From positions 117,542,564 to 117,606,563 of the forward strand of contig NC_080172.1 of NCBI RefSeq assembly GCF_950295315.1: a stretch of DNA of 64,000 bases, given 5' to 3'. Made by a program: the position numbers and the translations under genes. Below, piece by piece: positions 41,191-52,551 of this stretch. Every line of letters starts with the position of its first letter. Position 1 is the first letter of the stretch. The notes beneath the pieces are model-generated. The model saw nothing but the letters and a program-made list of their open reading frames with translations, had not been told where the DNA came from and did no database searches. This DNA is from Erinaceus europaeus (Eukaryota; Chordata; Mammalia; Eulipotyphla; Erinaceidae).

Positions 41191-42844
41191 ATGGCGTTAA
41201 AATATCTTCAATCTTTGATATCAATAAATGTGAATGGCCTGAATTCAGCTATTAAAAGACACAGAGTAGGAAGATGGATCAGAAAACACAACCCAACAAT
41301 ATGTTGTCTACAGGAAACTCACCTAACGCAACAAGACAAACACAGACTTAAAGTGAAAGGATGGAAAACTATCATTCAAGCCAATGGCCCACAAAAAAGG
41401 GCAGGAACAGCTATTCTCATATCTGACATGATAGACTTTAAAATACATAAGATTAAAAAAGATAGGAATGGACACTACTTAATGCTCAGAGGATCAGTCA
41501 ATCAAGAGGACTTAACAATTATTAATATCTATGCACCCAATGAGAAGCCATCTAAATACATCAAACTTCTACTGAAAGAGCTACAGCAATATATTAACAG
41601 TAACACAATCATAGTAGGGGACTTCAACACCCCACTATCTCAACTTGACAGATCATCCAGGAAGAAAATCAGTAAAGACATAAGGGAGCTAAATGAAGAG
41701 ATAGATAAACTAGAACTATTAGACATTTTCAGAGTCATTCATCCCAAGAAACTGGAATACACATTTTACTCAAATCCACATGGATCATTCTCAAGGATAG
41801 ACCATATGTTAGGCCACAAAGACAACATCAGCCTATTCAAGAGCACTGAAATCATCCCAAGCATCTTCTCAGACCACAGTGGAATTAAACTAACACTTAA
41901 CAATCAACAAAAGATTAGTAACAGTGCCAAAATGTGGAAGCTCAACAGTACACTTCTTAACAACTTCTGGGTCAAAGAGGAAATCAAGGAAGAAATCAAA
42001 ATGTTTCGAGACTTCAATGAAAATGAAGACACAAGCTATCAAAATATTTGGGACACAGCTAAAGCAGTCCTAAGAGGGAAGTTCATAGCTATACAAGCAC
42101 ACATTAGGAAACAAGAAAAGGTACAAATAAACAGCCTGATTGCACATCTTAAAGACCTAGAAGAAGAACAACAAAGGAACCCTAAAGCAACCAGAAGGAC
42201 AGAAATTACTAAAGTTAGGGCAGAAATAAATAACATTGAGAATAGGAAAACCATACAAAAGATCAATGAAAGTAGATGTTGGTTCTTCGAAAGAGTAAAC
42301 AAAATCGACAAACCTTTAGCCAGACTCACAAAAAAAAAAGGGAGAAGACCCAAATAAATCGGATAGTAAATGAAAGAGGAGATATCACAACAGACACTGC
42401 AGAAATTCAACATATCATGCGAGGCTTCTATGAACAACTATATGCCACCAAGTTAGAGAACCTGGAAGAAATGAATGATTTCCTAGATACCTACCAACTT
42501 CCAAAACTAAGTAAAGAGGAAGTGGATAACATGAACAGGCCCATCACAGCTAATGAAATTGAAACAGTTATCAAAAATCTTCCCAAAAATAAAAGTCCTG
42601 GACCAGATGGTTTTACAAATGAATTCTACAAAACTTTCAAAGAAGAACTAATACCTCTACTTTTAAAAGTCTTCCAGAAGATTGAAGACACTGGAATACT
42701 CCCTGCCAGCTTCTATGAAGCCAACATCACCCTGATACCAAAAGCAGACAGGGACACAACCAAAAAAGAAAACTACAGACCAATATCTCTGATGAACATA
42801 GATGCGAAAATATTGAACAAAATTCTAGCCAACCGGATACAGCG
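41191..42844 (+). pseudogene. L1 ORF2, N-terminal half (endonuclease plus start of RT), frameshifted and 3'-truncated
   Basis: ORF2p is the L1 endonuclease/reverse transcriptase. The start ATG at 41191 lies 57 bases after the ORF1 stop. The endonuclease shows [21 protein letters not shown] (catalytic Glu), [30 protein letters not shown] and SDHSGIKL, all intact. A run of 10 A at 42330-42339 puts the frame into a stop at 42357. The downstream frame resumes at once and runs to 42844 through [16 protein letters not shown]. The RT catalytic FADD and the Cys motif are missing because the element ends at the poly(A). Confidence 0.9.
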
Positions 42845-43130
42845 AAAAAAAAAAAAATTTAGTTATTTATTCCCTTTTGTTGCCCTTGTTGTTTTCTTAT
42901 TGTTGTAGTTATTACTGTTGTTGTTATTGATGTCGTTGTTGTTGGATAGGACAGAGAGAAGTGGAGAGAGGAAGGGAAGACAGAGAGGGGGAGAGAAAGA
43001 CACCTGCAGACCTGCTTCACCGCCTGGGAAGCGACTCCCCTGCAGGTGGGGAGCCTGGGTGGGATCCTATTGCTGGTCCTTGCGCTTTGCGCCACATGTG
43101 CTTAACCCGCTGCGCTACTGCCAAAAGTTT

Positions 43131-43300
43131 ATGTTTCTCACTAGCTGTTTAAAGGCCATTGCTGATGAGAGCTCTAGACTGGTGGGTTTTCCTTTACTGT
43201 TTCATGGAACTTCTATTGTTTTCTGACTTGCAGTTTCTGATGCGGTCTTTTATTGTCCTAATTGTTCCTCTGTAGATAACATGCCTTTTTATTACTATTA
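43131..43300. other. Unique stretch, nothing recognised
   Basis: Short AT-rich interval between the SINE and the next SINE-B. Confidence 0.3.
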
Positions 43301-43304
43301 TCTT

Positions 43305-43434
43305 ATCCAGAGCACTGCTCAGCTCTGGTTTATGGTCATATTGGGTGTGTGTGGGGGGGAGGATTGAACCTTGGACTTTGCAGCCTTAGGCATTAGAGTC
43401 TCTTTGCATAACCATTGTGCTGTCTATTCCACTT
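43305..43434 (-). mobile_element. SINE-B, minus strand
   Basis: CAGAGCACTGCTCAGCTCTG, GGATTGAACCTTGGACTTTG and GAGTCTCTTTGCATAACCAT. Confidence 0.94.
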
Positions 43435-43617
43435 ATAACATGACTCCCCCCCTCTAGTTTACCTTTAATATTTTCTTGTCTCACTGGCTTTCAGCAGTTT
43501 CATCTGCCATGCACCTTAGTTCAGGTCTTTTCTGTTAGTACTGCTTAGAATTTGTTCAGGTCCATGGATCTGTGTATTTCCTTTCTTTTGTAAATAGAAT
43601 TTACAAAATATCCAGGC

Positions 43618-43772
43618 ATAATTTCTTTTCTTCTTTTCTTTTCTCCTCCTCCTTCCTCTTCCTCTTCCCCTCCCCCCTCCTTCTCCTTCCTCTTCCCCTT
43701 CTTCTTCTCCTCCTTACACTTCTTCTTCTCCTCCTCCTCTCCCACCCTCCTCCCCCTCCCCCTCCTTCTTTA
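43618..43772. repeat. Polypyrimidine tract, CTT/CCT-rich
   Basis: About 150 bases of TTCC, CTCCT and TCTTC words with a single purine region (ACACTT). It abuts the tail side of the following minus-strand SINE. Confidence 0.9.
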
Positions 43773-43774
43773 AT

Positions 43775-44055
43775 TGGTACCAAGTTGACTGCTGGGTCTC
43801 TGTGCTGGCATTATGAATCCATTGCTCCTGGCAGAACTTTCTTTTCTCTTTCTAAATTTTATTAGATAGGACAGAGAGATGTTGAGAAGGGAAGGGAAGA
43901 TAGGTAGGGAGAGAGAGAGAGAAAGATAAACACCTGCAGACCTGCTTCACTGTTCATGAAGCAGACCCCTGCTCGTGGCGAGCGAGGGCTTGAACCTGCA
44001 TCCTTGCGCTTGGTAACGTGTGTATTTAAGTGGGTGTGCCATTGCCCAGCCCCTC
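43775..44055 (-). mobile_element. SINE-A', minus strand, full length
   Basis: TGACTGCTGGGTCTCTGTGC 3' extension, an ATTAGATAGGACAGAGAGAT body and the head complement GTGTGCCATTGCCCAGCCCC. Confidence 0.92.
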
Positions 44056-44368
44056 ATGATTTATTCTGCTTTCCTCCCTTCAGACGTCAATGACACTTAT
44101 GTTACCCCATCTGGTGTCATAGCACAGCTCACCAATCTCTGATCACTTTCCACCCTGCTTTTCCCCCTCCCTGTGTCAGCTGAGACAACATTTATTGCTC
44201 CACCCTTTGAGCACATGCTCTAGTTTTCTGAAGGATCTAATCTACTATCCACTTCACCCAGTTAATTCAAAGTGGGTAGTACGTATGCCATCTCTAGACA
44301 TTCGACTTGATTTCTTTCATATCTTTCACTTTCCTCCTATTATACTTATCTTTTAAAACTATTCCATC
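44056..44368. other. Unique AT-leaning stretch
   Basis: Nothing recognised. Confidence 0.3.
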
Positions 44369-44369
44369 A

Positions 44370-44530
44370 TAGGCTGGGGTTACAGCATAATGGTTCTGCA
44401 AAAGACTCTCCTGCCTGAGGCTCCGGAAGTCTCAGGTTCGATCCCCTGCACCACCATCGGCCAGAGCTGAGCAGGGCTCTGTTAAAATGATGATGATGAT
44501 GAAGATGATGATGACGACAATAATGATAAC
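44370..44530 (+). mobile_element. SINE-B with (GAT)n tail
   Basis: GGCTGGGGTTACAGCATAAT, GACTCTCCTGCCTGAGGCTC and GGTTCGATCCCCTGCACCAC. The tail has become a GATGATGATGAAGATGATGA repeat. Confidence 0.94.
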
Positions 44531-44547
44531 TAAAAACACTCTGTGTC

Positions 44548-47500
44548 GGAAACTCACCTAACGCAACAAGACAAACACAGACTTAAAGTGAAAGGATGGA
44601 AAACTATCATTCAAGCCAATGGCCCACAAAAAAGGGCAGGAACAGCTATTCTCATATCTGACATGATAGACTTTAAAATACATAAGATTAAAAAAGATAG
44701 GAATGGACACTACTTAATGCTCAGAGGATCAGTCAATCAAGAGGACTTAACAATTATTAATATCTATGCACCCAATGAGAAGCCATCTAAATACATCAAA
44801 CTTCTACTGAAAGAGCTACAGCAATATATTAACAGTAACACAATCATAGTAGGGGACTTCAACACCCCACTATCTCAACTTGACAGATCATCCAGGAAGA
44901 AAATCAGTAAAGACATAAGGGAGCTAAATGAAGAGATAGATAAACTAGAACTATTGGACATTTTCAGAGTCATTCATCCCAAGAAACTGGAATACACATT
45001 TTACTCAAATCCACATGGGTCATTCTCAAGGATAGACCATATGTTAGGCCACAAAGACAGCATCAGCCTATTCAAGAGCACTGAAATCATCCCAAGCATC
45101 TTCTCAGACCACAGTGGAATTAAACTAACACTTAACAATCAACAAAAGATTAGTAACAGTGCCAAAATGTGGAAGCTCAACAGTACACTTCTTAACAACT
45201 TCTGGGTCAAAGAGGAAATCAAAGAAGAAATCAAAATGTTTCGAGAGTTCAATAAAAATGAAGACACAAGCTATCAAAATATTTGGGACACAGCTAAAGC
45301 AGTCCTAAGAGGGAAGTTCATAGCTATACAAGCACACATTAGGAAACAAGAAAAGGTACAAATAAACAGCCTGATTGCACATCTTAAAGACCTAGAAGAA
45401 GAACAACAAAGGAACCCTAAAGCAACCAGAAGGACAGAAATTACTAAAGTTAGGGCAGAAATAAATAACATTGAGAATAGGAAAACCATACAAAAGATCA
45501 ATGAAAGTAAATATTGGTTCTTCGAAAGAGTAAACAAAATCGACAAACCTTTAGCCAGACTCACAAAAAAAAAAAAGGGAGAAGACCCAAATAAATCGGA
45601 TAGTAAATGAAAGAGGAGATATCACAACAGACACTGCAGAAATTCAACATATCATCCGAGGCTTCTATGAACAACTATATGCCACCAAGTTAGAGAACCT
45701 GGAAGAAATGGATGATTTCCTAGATACCTACCAACTTCCAAAACTAAGTAAAGAGGAAGTGGATAACATGAACAGGCCCATCACAGCTAATGAAATTGAA
45801 ACAGTTATCAAAAATCTCCCCAAAAATAAAAGTCCTGGACCAGATGGTTTTACAAATGAATTCTACAAAACTTTCAAAGAAGAACTAATATCTCTACTTT
45901 TAAAAGTCTTCCAGAAGATTGAAGACACTGGAATACTCCCTGCCAGCTTCTATGAAGCCAACATCACCCTGATACCAAAAGCAGACAGGGACACAACCAA
46001 AAAAGAAAACTACAGACCAATATCTCTGATGAACATAGATGCGAAAATATTGAACAATATTCTAGCCAACCGGATACAGCAGTATATCAAAAAGATTGTT
46101 CATCATGACCAAGTGGGGTTTATCCCAGGCATGCAAGGTTGGTTTAATATACGTAAATCAATCAATGTGACCCACCACATCAACAAAAGCAAGACCAAAA
46201 ACCACATGGTCATATCAATAGATGCAGAGAAAGCCTTTGACAAAATACAACATCCCTTTATGATCAAAACACTACAAAAAATAGGAATAGATGGAAAATT
46301 CCTGAAGATAGTGGAGTCTATATATAGCAAACCTACAGCCAACATCATACTCAATGGTGAAAAACTGGAAGCATTTCCCCTCAGATCAGGTACTAGACAG
46401 GGCTGCCCACTATCACCATTACTATTCAACATAGTGTTGGAAGTTCTTGCCATAGCAATCAGGCAGGAGCAAGGAATTAAAGGAATACAGATTGGAAGAG
46501 AAGAAGTCAAACTCTCCTTATTTGCAGATGACATGATAGTATACATGGAAAAACCTAAGGAATCCAGCAAGAAGCTTTTGGAAATCATCAGGCAATACAG
46601 TAATGTGTCAGGCTATAAAATTAACATTCAAAAGTCAGTGGCATTCCTCTATGCAAACACTAAGTTAGAAGAAATTGAAATCCAGAAATCAGTTCCTTTT
46701 TCTATAGCAACAAAAGCAATAAAATATCTAGGAATAAACCTAACCAAAGAAGTGAAAGACTTGTATACTGAAAATTATGAGTCACTACTCAAAGAAATTG
46801 AAAAAGACACAAAGAAGTGGAAAGATATTCCATGCTCATGGGTTGGAAGAATTAACATCATCAAAATGAATATATTACCCAGAGCCATCTACAAATTTAA
46901 TGCTATCCCCATCAAGATCCCAAGCACATTTTTTAGGAGAATAGAACAAATGTTACAAATGTTTATCTGGAACCAGAAAAGACCTAGAATTGCCAAAACA
47001 ATCTTGAGAAAAAAGAACAGAACCGGAGGCATCACACTGCCAGATCTCAAACTATATTATAGGGCCATTGTCATCAAAACTGCTTGGTACTGGAACATGA
47101 ACAGACACACTGACCAGTGGAATAGAATTGAGAGCCCAGAAATGAGGCCCCACACCTATGGACATCTCATCTTTGACAAAGGGGCCCAGACTATTACATG
47201 GGGAAAGCAGAGTCTCTTCAACAAATGGTGTTGGAAACAATGGGTTGAAACATGCAGAAGAATGAAGCTGAATCACTGTATTTCACCAAATACAAAAGTA
47301 AATTCCAAGTGGATCAAGGACTTGGATGTTAGACCACAAACTATCAGATACTTAGAGGAAAATATTGGAAGAACTTTTTTCCGCATAAATTTTAAAGACA
47401 TTTTCAATGAAACGAATCCAATTACAAGGAAGACTAAGGCAAGTATAAACCTATGGGACTACATCAAATTAAAAAGCTTCTTCACAGCAAAAGAAACCAC

Positions 47501-48251
47501 TACCCAAATCAAGAGACCCCTCACAGAATGGGAGAAGATCTTTACATGCCATACATCAGATAAGAGTTTAATAACCAACATATATAAAGAGCTTACCAGA
47601 CTCAACAATAAGACAACAAATAACCCCATCCAAAAATGGGGGGAGGAATTGGACAGAATATTCACCACAGAAGAGATCCAAAAGGCCGAGAAACACATGA
47701 AAAAATGCTCCAAGTCTCTGATTGTCAGAGAAATGCAAATCAAGACAACAATGAGATATCACTTCACTCCTGTGAGAATGTCACACATCAGAAAAGGTAA
47801 CAGCAGCAAATGCTGGAGAGGGTGTGGGGTCAAAGGAACCCTCCTGCACTGCTGGTGGGAATGTCAATTGGTCCAACCTCTGTGGAGAACAGTCTGGAGA
47901 ACTCTCAGAAGGCTAGAAATGGACCTACCCTATGACCCTGCAATTCCCCTCCTGGGGATATATCCTAAGGAACCCAACACATCCACCCAAAAAGATCTGT
48001 GTACACATATGTTCTTGGCAGCACAATTTGTAATAGCCAAAACCTGGAAGCAACCCAGGTGTCCAACAACAGATGAGTGGCTGAGCAAGTTGTGGTCTAG
48101 ATACACAATGGAATACTACTCAGCTGTAAAAAATGGTGACTTCACCGTTTTCAGCCGATCTTGCATGGACCTTGAAAAAATCATGTTGAGTGAAATAAGT
48201 CAGAAACAGAAGGATGAATATGGGATGATCTCACTCTCAGGCCGAAGTTGA
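44548..48251 (+). pseudogene. L1 ORF2 (endonuclease-RT), 5'-truncated, single A-run frameshift
   Basis: It lacks the first 40 or so residues, including the Asn and Glu of the endonuclease start, but keeps [20 protein letters not shown] and SDHSGIKL. A run of 12 A at 45564-45575 shifts the frame and leads to a stop at 45610. The remaining frame is open to 48251 (847 codons from the internal Met at 45708). It contains [31 protein letters not shown] (RT motif A), [21 protein letters not shown] (catalytic Asp pair, near 46522) and the Cys/His motif [18 protein letters not shown] near 47812. Apart from the truncation and the A-run, I see no other disabling change. Confidence 0.93.
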
Positions 48252-48999
48252 AAAACAAGATTAGAAAAGAAAACACAAGTCGAACCTGAAATGGAATTGG
48301 AGCATTACACCAATGTAAAAGACTCTGGGGTGGGTGGGTGGGTGGGGAGAATACAGGTCCATGAAAAATGATGAATGAAATAGTGGGGGTTGTATTGCTA
48401 AATGGGAATCTGGGGAATGTTATGCATGTAAAAAAAAAAAAAGAAGTAGAAACGCAAAGCAGAAATTGACTGAGTTTGGAGTATGGCACCAAAGTAAGAA
48501 AGCAGAAGTATACTAGAGTTTGCAGTGAGTACCTCCCTAATACTTCCTCTCCACTTTTCCAAGCTTTGGGTCCATGATTGCTCAACAATTTGTTTGGCTT
48601 TGTATGTTAACTCTCTTTTCAGTCACCAGGTTCCAGGTGTCATCAGGATGCCGGCCAGACTTCCCTGGATTGAAGACCCCACCAATGTGTCCTGGAGCTC
48701 AGCTTCCCCAGAGACCCATCCTACTAGGGAAAGAGAGAGGCAGACTGGGAGTATGGACCGACCAGTCAACGCCCATGTTCAGCGAGGAAGCAATTACAGA
48801 AGCCAGACCTTCTACCTTCTGCAACCCTCAATGACCCTGGGTCCATGCTCCCAGAGGGATAGAGAATGGGAAAGCTATCGGGGGAGGGGGTGGGATATGG
48901 AGATTGGGCGGTGGGAATTGTGTGGAGTTGTACCCCTCCTACCCTATGGTTTTGTTAATTAATCCTTTCTTAAATAAAAAAAAAAATAATTAAAAAAAA
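48252..48999 (+). other. L1 3' UTR of the young subfamily
   Basis: It has a GGTGGGTGGGTGGGTGGGGA G-rich tract near 48330, typical of L1 3' UTRs. It continues past the internal A-run at 48431 into about 560 further bases that older minus-strand copies also carry. An AATAAA signal is at about 48974. Confidence 0.85.
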
Positions 49000-49015
49000 A
49001 AAAACACTGTGTCTC

Positions 49016-49968
49016 TTCTTGAACGTCTCTGTGTACTCTGTCATCTCCGTCACTTCTACGTTGATTTTTATTGATTGTTTTTCTTCTGGACCTGGGTCCT
49101 CTTGTCGTGCTTCATCACATAGCCACGGAATTAGTCATCTCTGACCAGATGCCGGAAAGTATGGGTAATAATGTAACTGGGTGTCTCACTTTTGTTGTCT
49201 TGTTTGAAAGAATGTTGGACTTTGTTCTGACAGGCAGTTAGGTTACTTGCAAATCAGCGCGATTCCTTTGAAGCCTAGTTTGAAGCTTTGCCACAACTGG
49301 TCTGGACTAGTCGCCACTCTTGGGATGAACCAGCTAATTTCTAAAGCAGGACTCTGAAAGTCTCTCCCCTCATGTTTGAGGTTTTCACTGAATTCTCACC
49401 CGCTGGCTGGTCACAGTCTGAAGGTCTCCCGCCCTGTCTGAGCTGTGGCAACTTCAACTTGCAAGGTCCTCTCTCTTCCCTACTATGGTGGGGTTTCTTT
49501 CACCCAAGCACTCAGCAGCTATTTGAGAGAGTCCCTTTCCCACCTGAAACTTTCTTTTTCTGCGCAGCTTTCTCTTTTCTGGAACTTTGTTAGAGGGCTT
49601 CTAGCTGTCTCCCCTGAACACCAGTCCCCGGACCCGCAGCTCCGTGAGATCATCGGATTCTGCCTGGAACCCTCCTCCAAGGGTTGGAGCACCTGGAACG
49701 CATCTCTTGGCAGGAAGCCGGGACAGTCAGCGCCCTCCTCACTTGTTTTCTTAGGGAGAACACCCTGCCACACCTATTCTCCATTCTTTGGAACAGTTGT
49801 TTCATTATCTTGCTCAGTTTTGTAGTTGCCTAGGGTGGGCAGTCAGTCTCATCCTTGTTATTCCATTAGAGCCGGAAACAGAAGTTGGGAACCCACATGC
49901 AGAAACTCTCTGGAGCAGCTTGGTTTGAGTGCTAGGCCTCTCTCACGATGCCGGGTCTTCATCTCTCT
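49016..49968. other. Unique stretch right of the L1
   Basis: No repeat recognised. A plus-strand frame of 126 codons at 49445-49825 shows no known domain. Confidence 0.35.
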
Positions 49969-49971
49969 CTC

Positions 49972-50265
49972 TTTAATACTCATTTATTTTCCCTTTTGTT
50001 GACATTGTTGTCTTATTGTTGTACTTATTATTGTTGTTGTATTGTTGTCGTCGTTGTTGGATAGGACAGAGAGAAATGGAGAGAGGAGGGGAAGACAGAG
50101 AGGGGGAGAGAAAGACAGACACCTGCAGGCAGACCTGCTTCACTGCCTGTGAAGTGACTCCCCTGCAGGTGGGGAGCCAGGGGCTTGAACTGGGATCCTT
50201 AAGCTGGTCCTTACGCTTTGCACCAAGTGTGCTTAACCCACTGCGCTACAGCTCCTGTCCCATCT
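49972..50265 (-). mobile_element. SINE-A (young), minus strand
   Basis: TATTTTCCCTTTTGTTGACA, GGATAGGACAGAGAGAAATG and the head CTGCGCTACAGCTCCTGTCC, with a small CACCTGCAGGCAGACCTGCT duplication. Confidence 0.95.
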
Positions 50266-50280
50266 TTCTCTTTTTTGTGT

Positions 50281-51640
50281 GTTTTTTTTTAAATTTCTTT
50301 ATTGGGGAATTAATGTTTTACATTCAACAGTAAACACAATAGTTTGTACATGCATAACATTTCCCAGTTTTCCACATAACAATACAACCCCCACTAGGTC
50401 CTCTGTCATCCTTCTTGGATCTGTACTCCCCCCCCCCCCCCAGAGTCTTTTACTTTGGTGCGATACGCCAATTCCAGTTCAGGTTCTACTTGTGTTTGCT
50501 CTTCTGAACTTGTTTTTCAGCTTCTGCCTGAGAGTGAGATCATCCCATATTCATCCTTCTGTTTCTGACTTATTTCACTCAACATGAATTTTTCAAGGTC
50601 CATCCAAGATCAGCTGAAAACAGTGAAGTTACCATTTTTAATATCTGAGTAGTATTCCATTGTGTATCTAGACCACAACTTGCTCAGCCACTCATCTGTT
50701 GTTGGACACCTGGGTTGCTTCCAGGTTTTGTCTATTACAAATTGTGCTGCCAAGAACATATGTGTACACAGATCTTTTTGGATGGGTGTGTTGGGTTCCT
50801 TAGGATATATCCCCAGGAGAGGAATTGCAGGGTCATAGGGCAGGTCCATTTCTAGCCTTCTGAGAGTTCTCCAGACTGTTCTCCACAGAGGTTGGACCAA
50901 TTGACATTCCCACCAGCAGTGCAGGAGGGTTCCTTTGACCCCACACCCTCTCCAGCATTTGCTGCTGTTACCTTTTCTGATGTATGACATTCTCACAGGA
51001 GTGAAGTGGTATCTCATTGTTGTCTTTATTTTCATTTCTCTGACAATCAGAGACTTGGAGCATTTTTTCATGTGTCTGCTGGTCTTTTGGATCTCTTCTG
51101 TGGTGAATATTCTGTCCTTGTCCTCCTCCCATTTTTGGATGGAGTCATCTGTTGTCTTGTTGTTGAGATTTGCAAGTTCTTTATATATTCTGGTTATTAG
51201 CCTCTTGTCTGATGTATAGCATGTAAAGATCTTCTCCCATTCTGTGAGCGGTCTCTTGGTTTGGGTAATAGTTTCTTTAGCTGTGCAGAAGCTTTTTAAT
51301 GTTATGTAGTCCCATAGGTTTTTGCTTGTCTCAGTCTTCTTTGTAATTGGATTCATTTCATTGAAGGTGTCTTTAAAATTTATATGGAAAAGAGTTCTGC
51401 CAATATTTTCCTCTAAGTATCTGATAGTTTGTGGTCTAACATCCAAGTCCGTGATCCAACTGGAATTTACTTTTGTATTTGGTGAAATACAGTGATTCAG
51501 TTTCATTCTTCTGCACGTTTCAACCCATTGTTTCCAACACCATTTGTTGAAGAGACTCTGCTTTCCCCATTTAACAGTCTGGGCACCTTTGTAAAAGATT
51601 AGATGTCCATAGGTGTGGGGGCTCTCTTTTGTGTTTTTAA
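50281..51640 (-). mobile_element. L1 3' end, minus strand, 5'-truncated
   Basis: The tail and terminus at 50281-50310 (TTTCTTTATTGGGGAATTAA complement) are followed by 3' UTR to about 50600 and ORF2 C-terminal sequence to 51640. The 3' UTR is the short type ending at AATAAAGAAATT, unlike the plus-strand element at 44.5 kb. Confidence 0.94.
50610..51640 (-). pseudogene. L1 ORF2 C-terminal remnant (about 300+ codons)
   Basis: Minus-strand frame 51506 to 50610 is open for 298 codons: [35 protein letters not shown]-like helical region and [18 protein letters not shown]. It stops after NGNFTVFS, where the young copy has an Arg codon CGA; this looks like a CpG transition to TGA. No RT catalytic motif is included. 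Confidence 0.93.
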
Positions 51641-51641
51641 C

Positions 51642-52268
51642 ATCACACCGTGCCTTGATTTATCATTGCAGCCTTGGATGGTTCTCTGGGGGCTAGGGGA
51701 TGGGGACTATAGGGGCCTTGGGGGTGGGCACAGGGCTTGTCTTAGTCACTTCTCTGAGCCGAGCATGTAACAGGTCCTTGGGAAGTGAGACTGGGCTTCT
51801 CTTGTAGGCTGGCAGTGAACTGAAGTGACGTTGATGAGGTAGTGGTGGACTGGCTCTCTGTCCTATGTTACCTGTCAGCACACTCCCAGGGAAAATCGCA
51901 GGAGAACACAGTTCATCCTTATTAGGCTGAGAGAATTCAGACCTGTGCAGACTTGCCAAATACATCACCCAGACATTAGAACTCTCAAAGCCTCAGATCT
52001 TGACACAATGGAAGGGCTTGACCACAGGTGACAGCATCAGATGATCCTCCAGAGTGGAGCCAGAGCCATCCCCAAGGGGAGGGACCCTGGACAAGGTGAC
52101 AAGGTTTGCTGCCTTCCACGGGGGTGGGGTGAGGTTGGGAGTGGTGAGGTCAGGGCCACCTTCACCTACTGCCTCAGCTCCCTACCTGCAATGTGAAGTC
52201 TCTCTCAGGTCCTTTCTCTGAACTCCTGGGTCTCTGGGCTGGGTGTGAGGTTTGGTGTTAGCTCATAT
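51642..52268. other. Unique stretch, nothing recognised
   Basis: No repeat or exon recognised. Confidence 0.3.
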
Positions 52269-52284
52269 GCCTTCTTCCCACATA

Positions 52285-52388
52285 AAAAGAAGGAGGAGGA
52301 GAAGGAGAAGGAGGAGAAGGAGAAGGAGGAGAAGGAGAAGGAGAAGGAGAAGGAGAAGGAGAAGGAGAAGGAGAAGGAGAAGGAGGAG
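52285..52388. repeat. (GGAGAA)n microsatellite
   Basis: A purine-only run of GGAGAA/GGAGGAGAA words of about 100 bases, just upstream of a SINE-C head. Confidence 0.96.
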
Positions 52389-52545
52389 GTGGTCCAGGAG
52401 GTGGTGGCACAGTGGCTAGGAAATGGACTCTCAAGTATGAGGTCCTGAGTTCAGTCCCTGGCAGCACATGTACCAGAGTGATGTGTGGCTCTTTCTCTCT
52501 TCTTATCCCTCTCATTAATAAATAAAAAATAAAACCTTTAAAAAG
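52389..52545 (+). mobile_element. SINE-C, plus strand
   Basis: GGTCCAGGAGGTGGTGGCAC, GGACTCTCAAGTATGAGGTC, GAGTTCAGTCCCTGGCAGCA and an AATAAATAAAAAATAAAA tail. Confidence 0.94.
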
Positions 52546-52551
52546 AAGAAG

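Larger units (their letters stand above)
39504..42857 (+). mobile_element. Young L1 with 5' UTR, ORF1 and partial ORF2, ending in an internal poly(A)
   Basis: It begins GGAGCTACGAGCAGCAGATC with a (CTCTC)n stretch, consistent with a full-length 5' end. ORF1 and the first half of ORF2 follow, then a run of 13 A at 42845-42857. The shared flank ATTTAGTTA occurs at 39495-39503 and 42857-42865. The missing half of ORF2 and the 3' UTR are not found beyond the poly(A). Where it overlaps the second young L1 (41308-42844) the two are nearly identical by eye. Confidence 0.9.
39486..43122 (-). mobile_element. SINE-A (young), minus strand, host of the L1 at 39.5 kb
   Basis: The SINE body and head lie at 42866-43122. 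Its terminal tail (TTTTTAAAAAATATTTAGTT) is at 39485-39503, on the far side of a 3.35-kb L1. AAAAGTTT occurs at 39478-39485 and 43123-43130 as a probable target duplication of the SINE, which places the L1 inside the SINE tail. The head lacks its outermost bases. Confidence 0.85.
44548..48999 (+). mobile_element. Second young L1, 5'-truncated in ORF2, with complete 3' end
   Basis: It begins at GGAAACTCACCTAACG, inside the endonuclease domain, and ends in an A-rich tail after TTAATCCTTTCTTAAATAAA. The flanks AAAAACACTCTGTGTC (44532-44547) and AAAAACACTGTGTCTC (49000-49015) are a target duplication with one CT slip. It is thus an insertion independent of the 39.5 kb copy, although very similar to it. 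Confidence 0.95.

Noticed and set aside
39486..49015. One single L1 split by a SINE and spacer
   Set aside because: The two L1 parts overlap in ORF2 (41308-42844 against 44548-46080), and each has its own flanking duplication, so they are two insertions.
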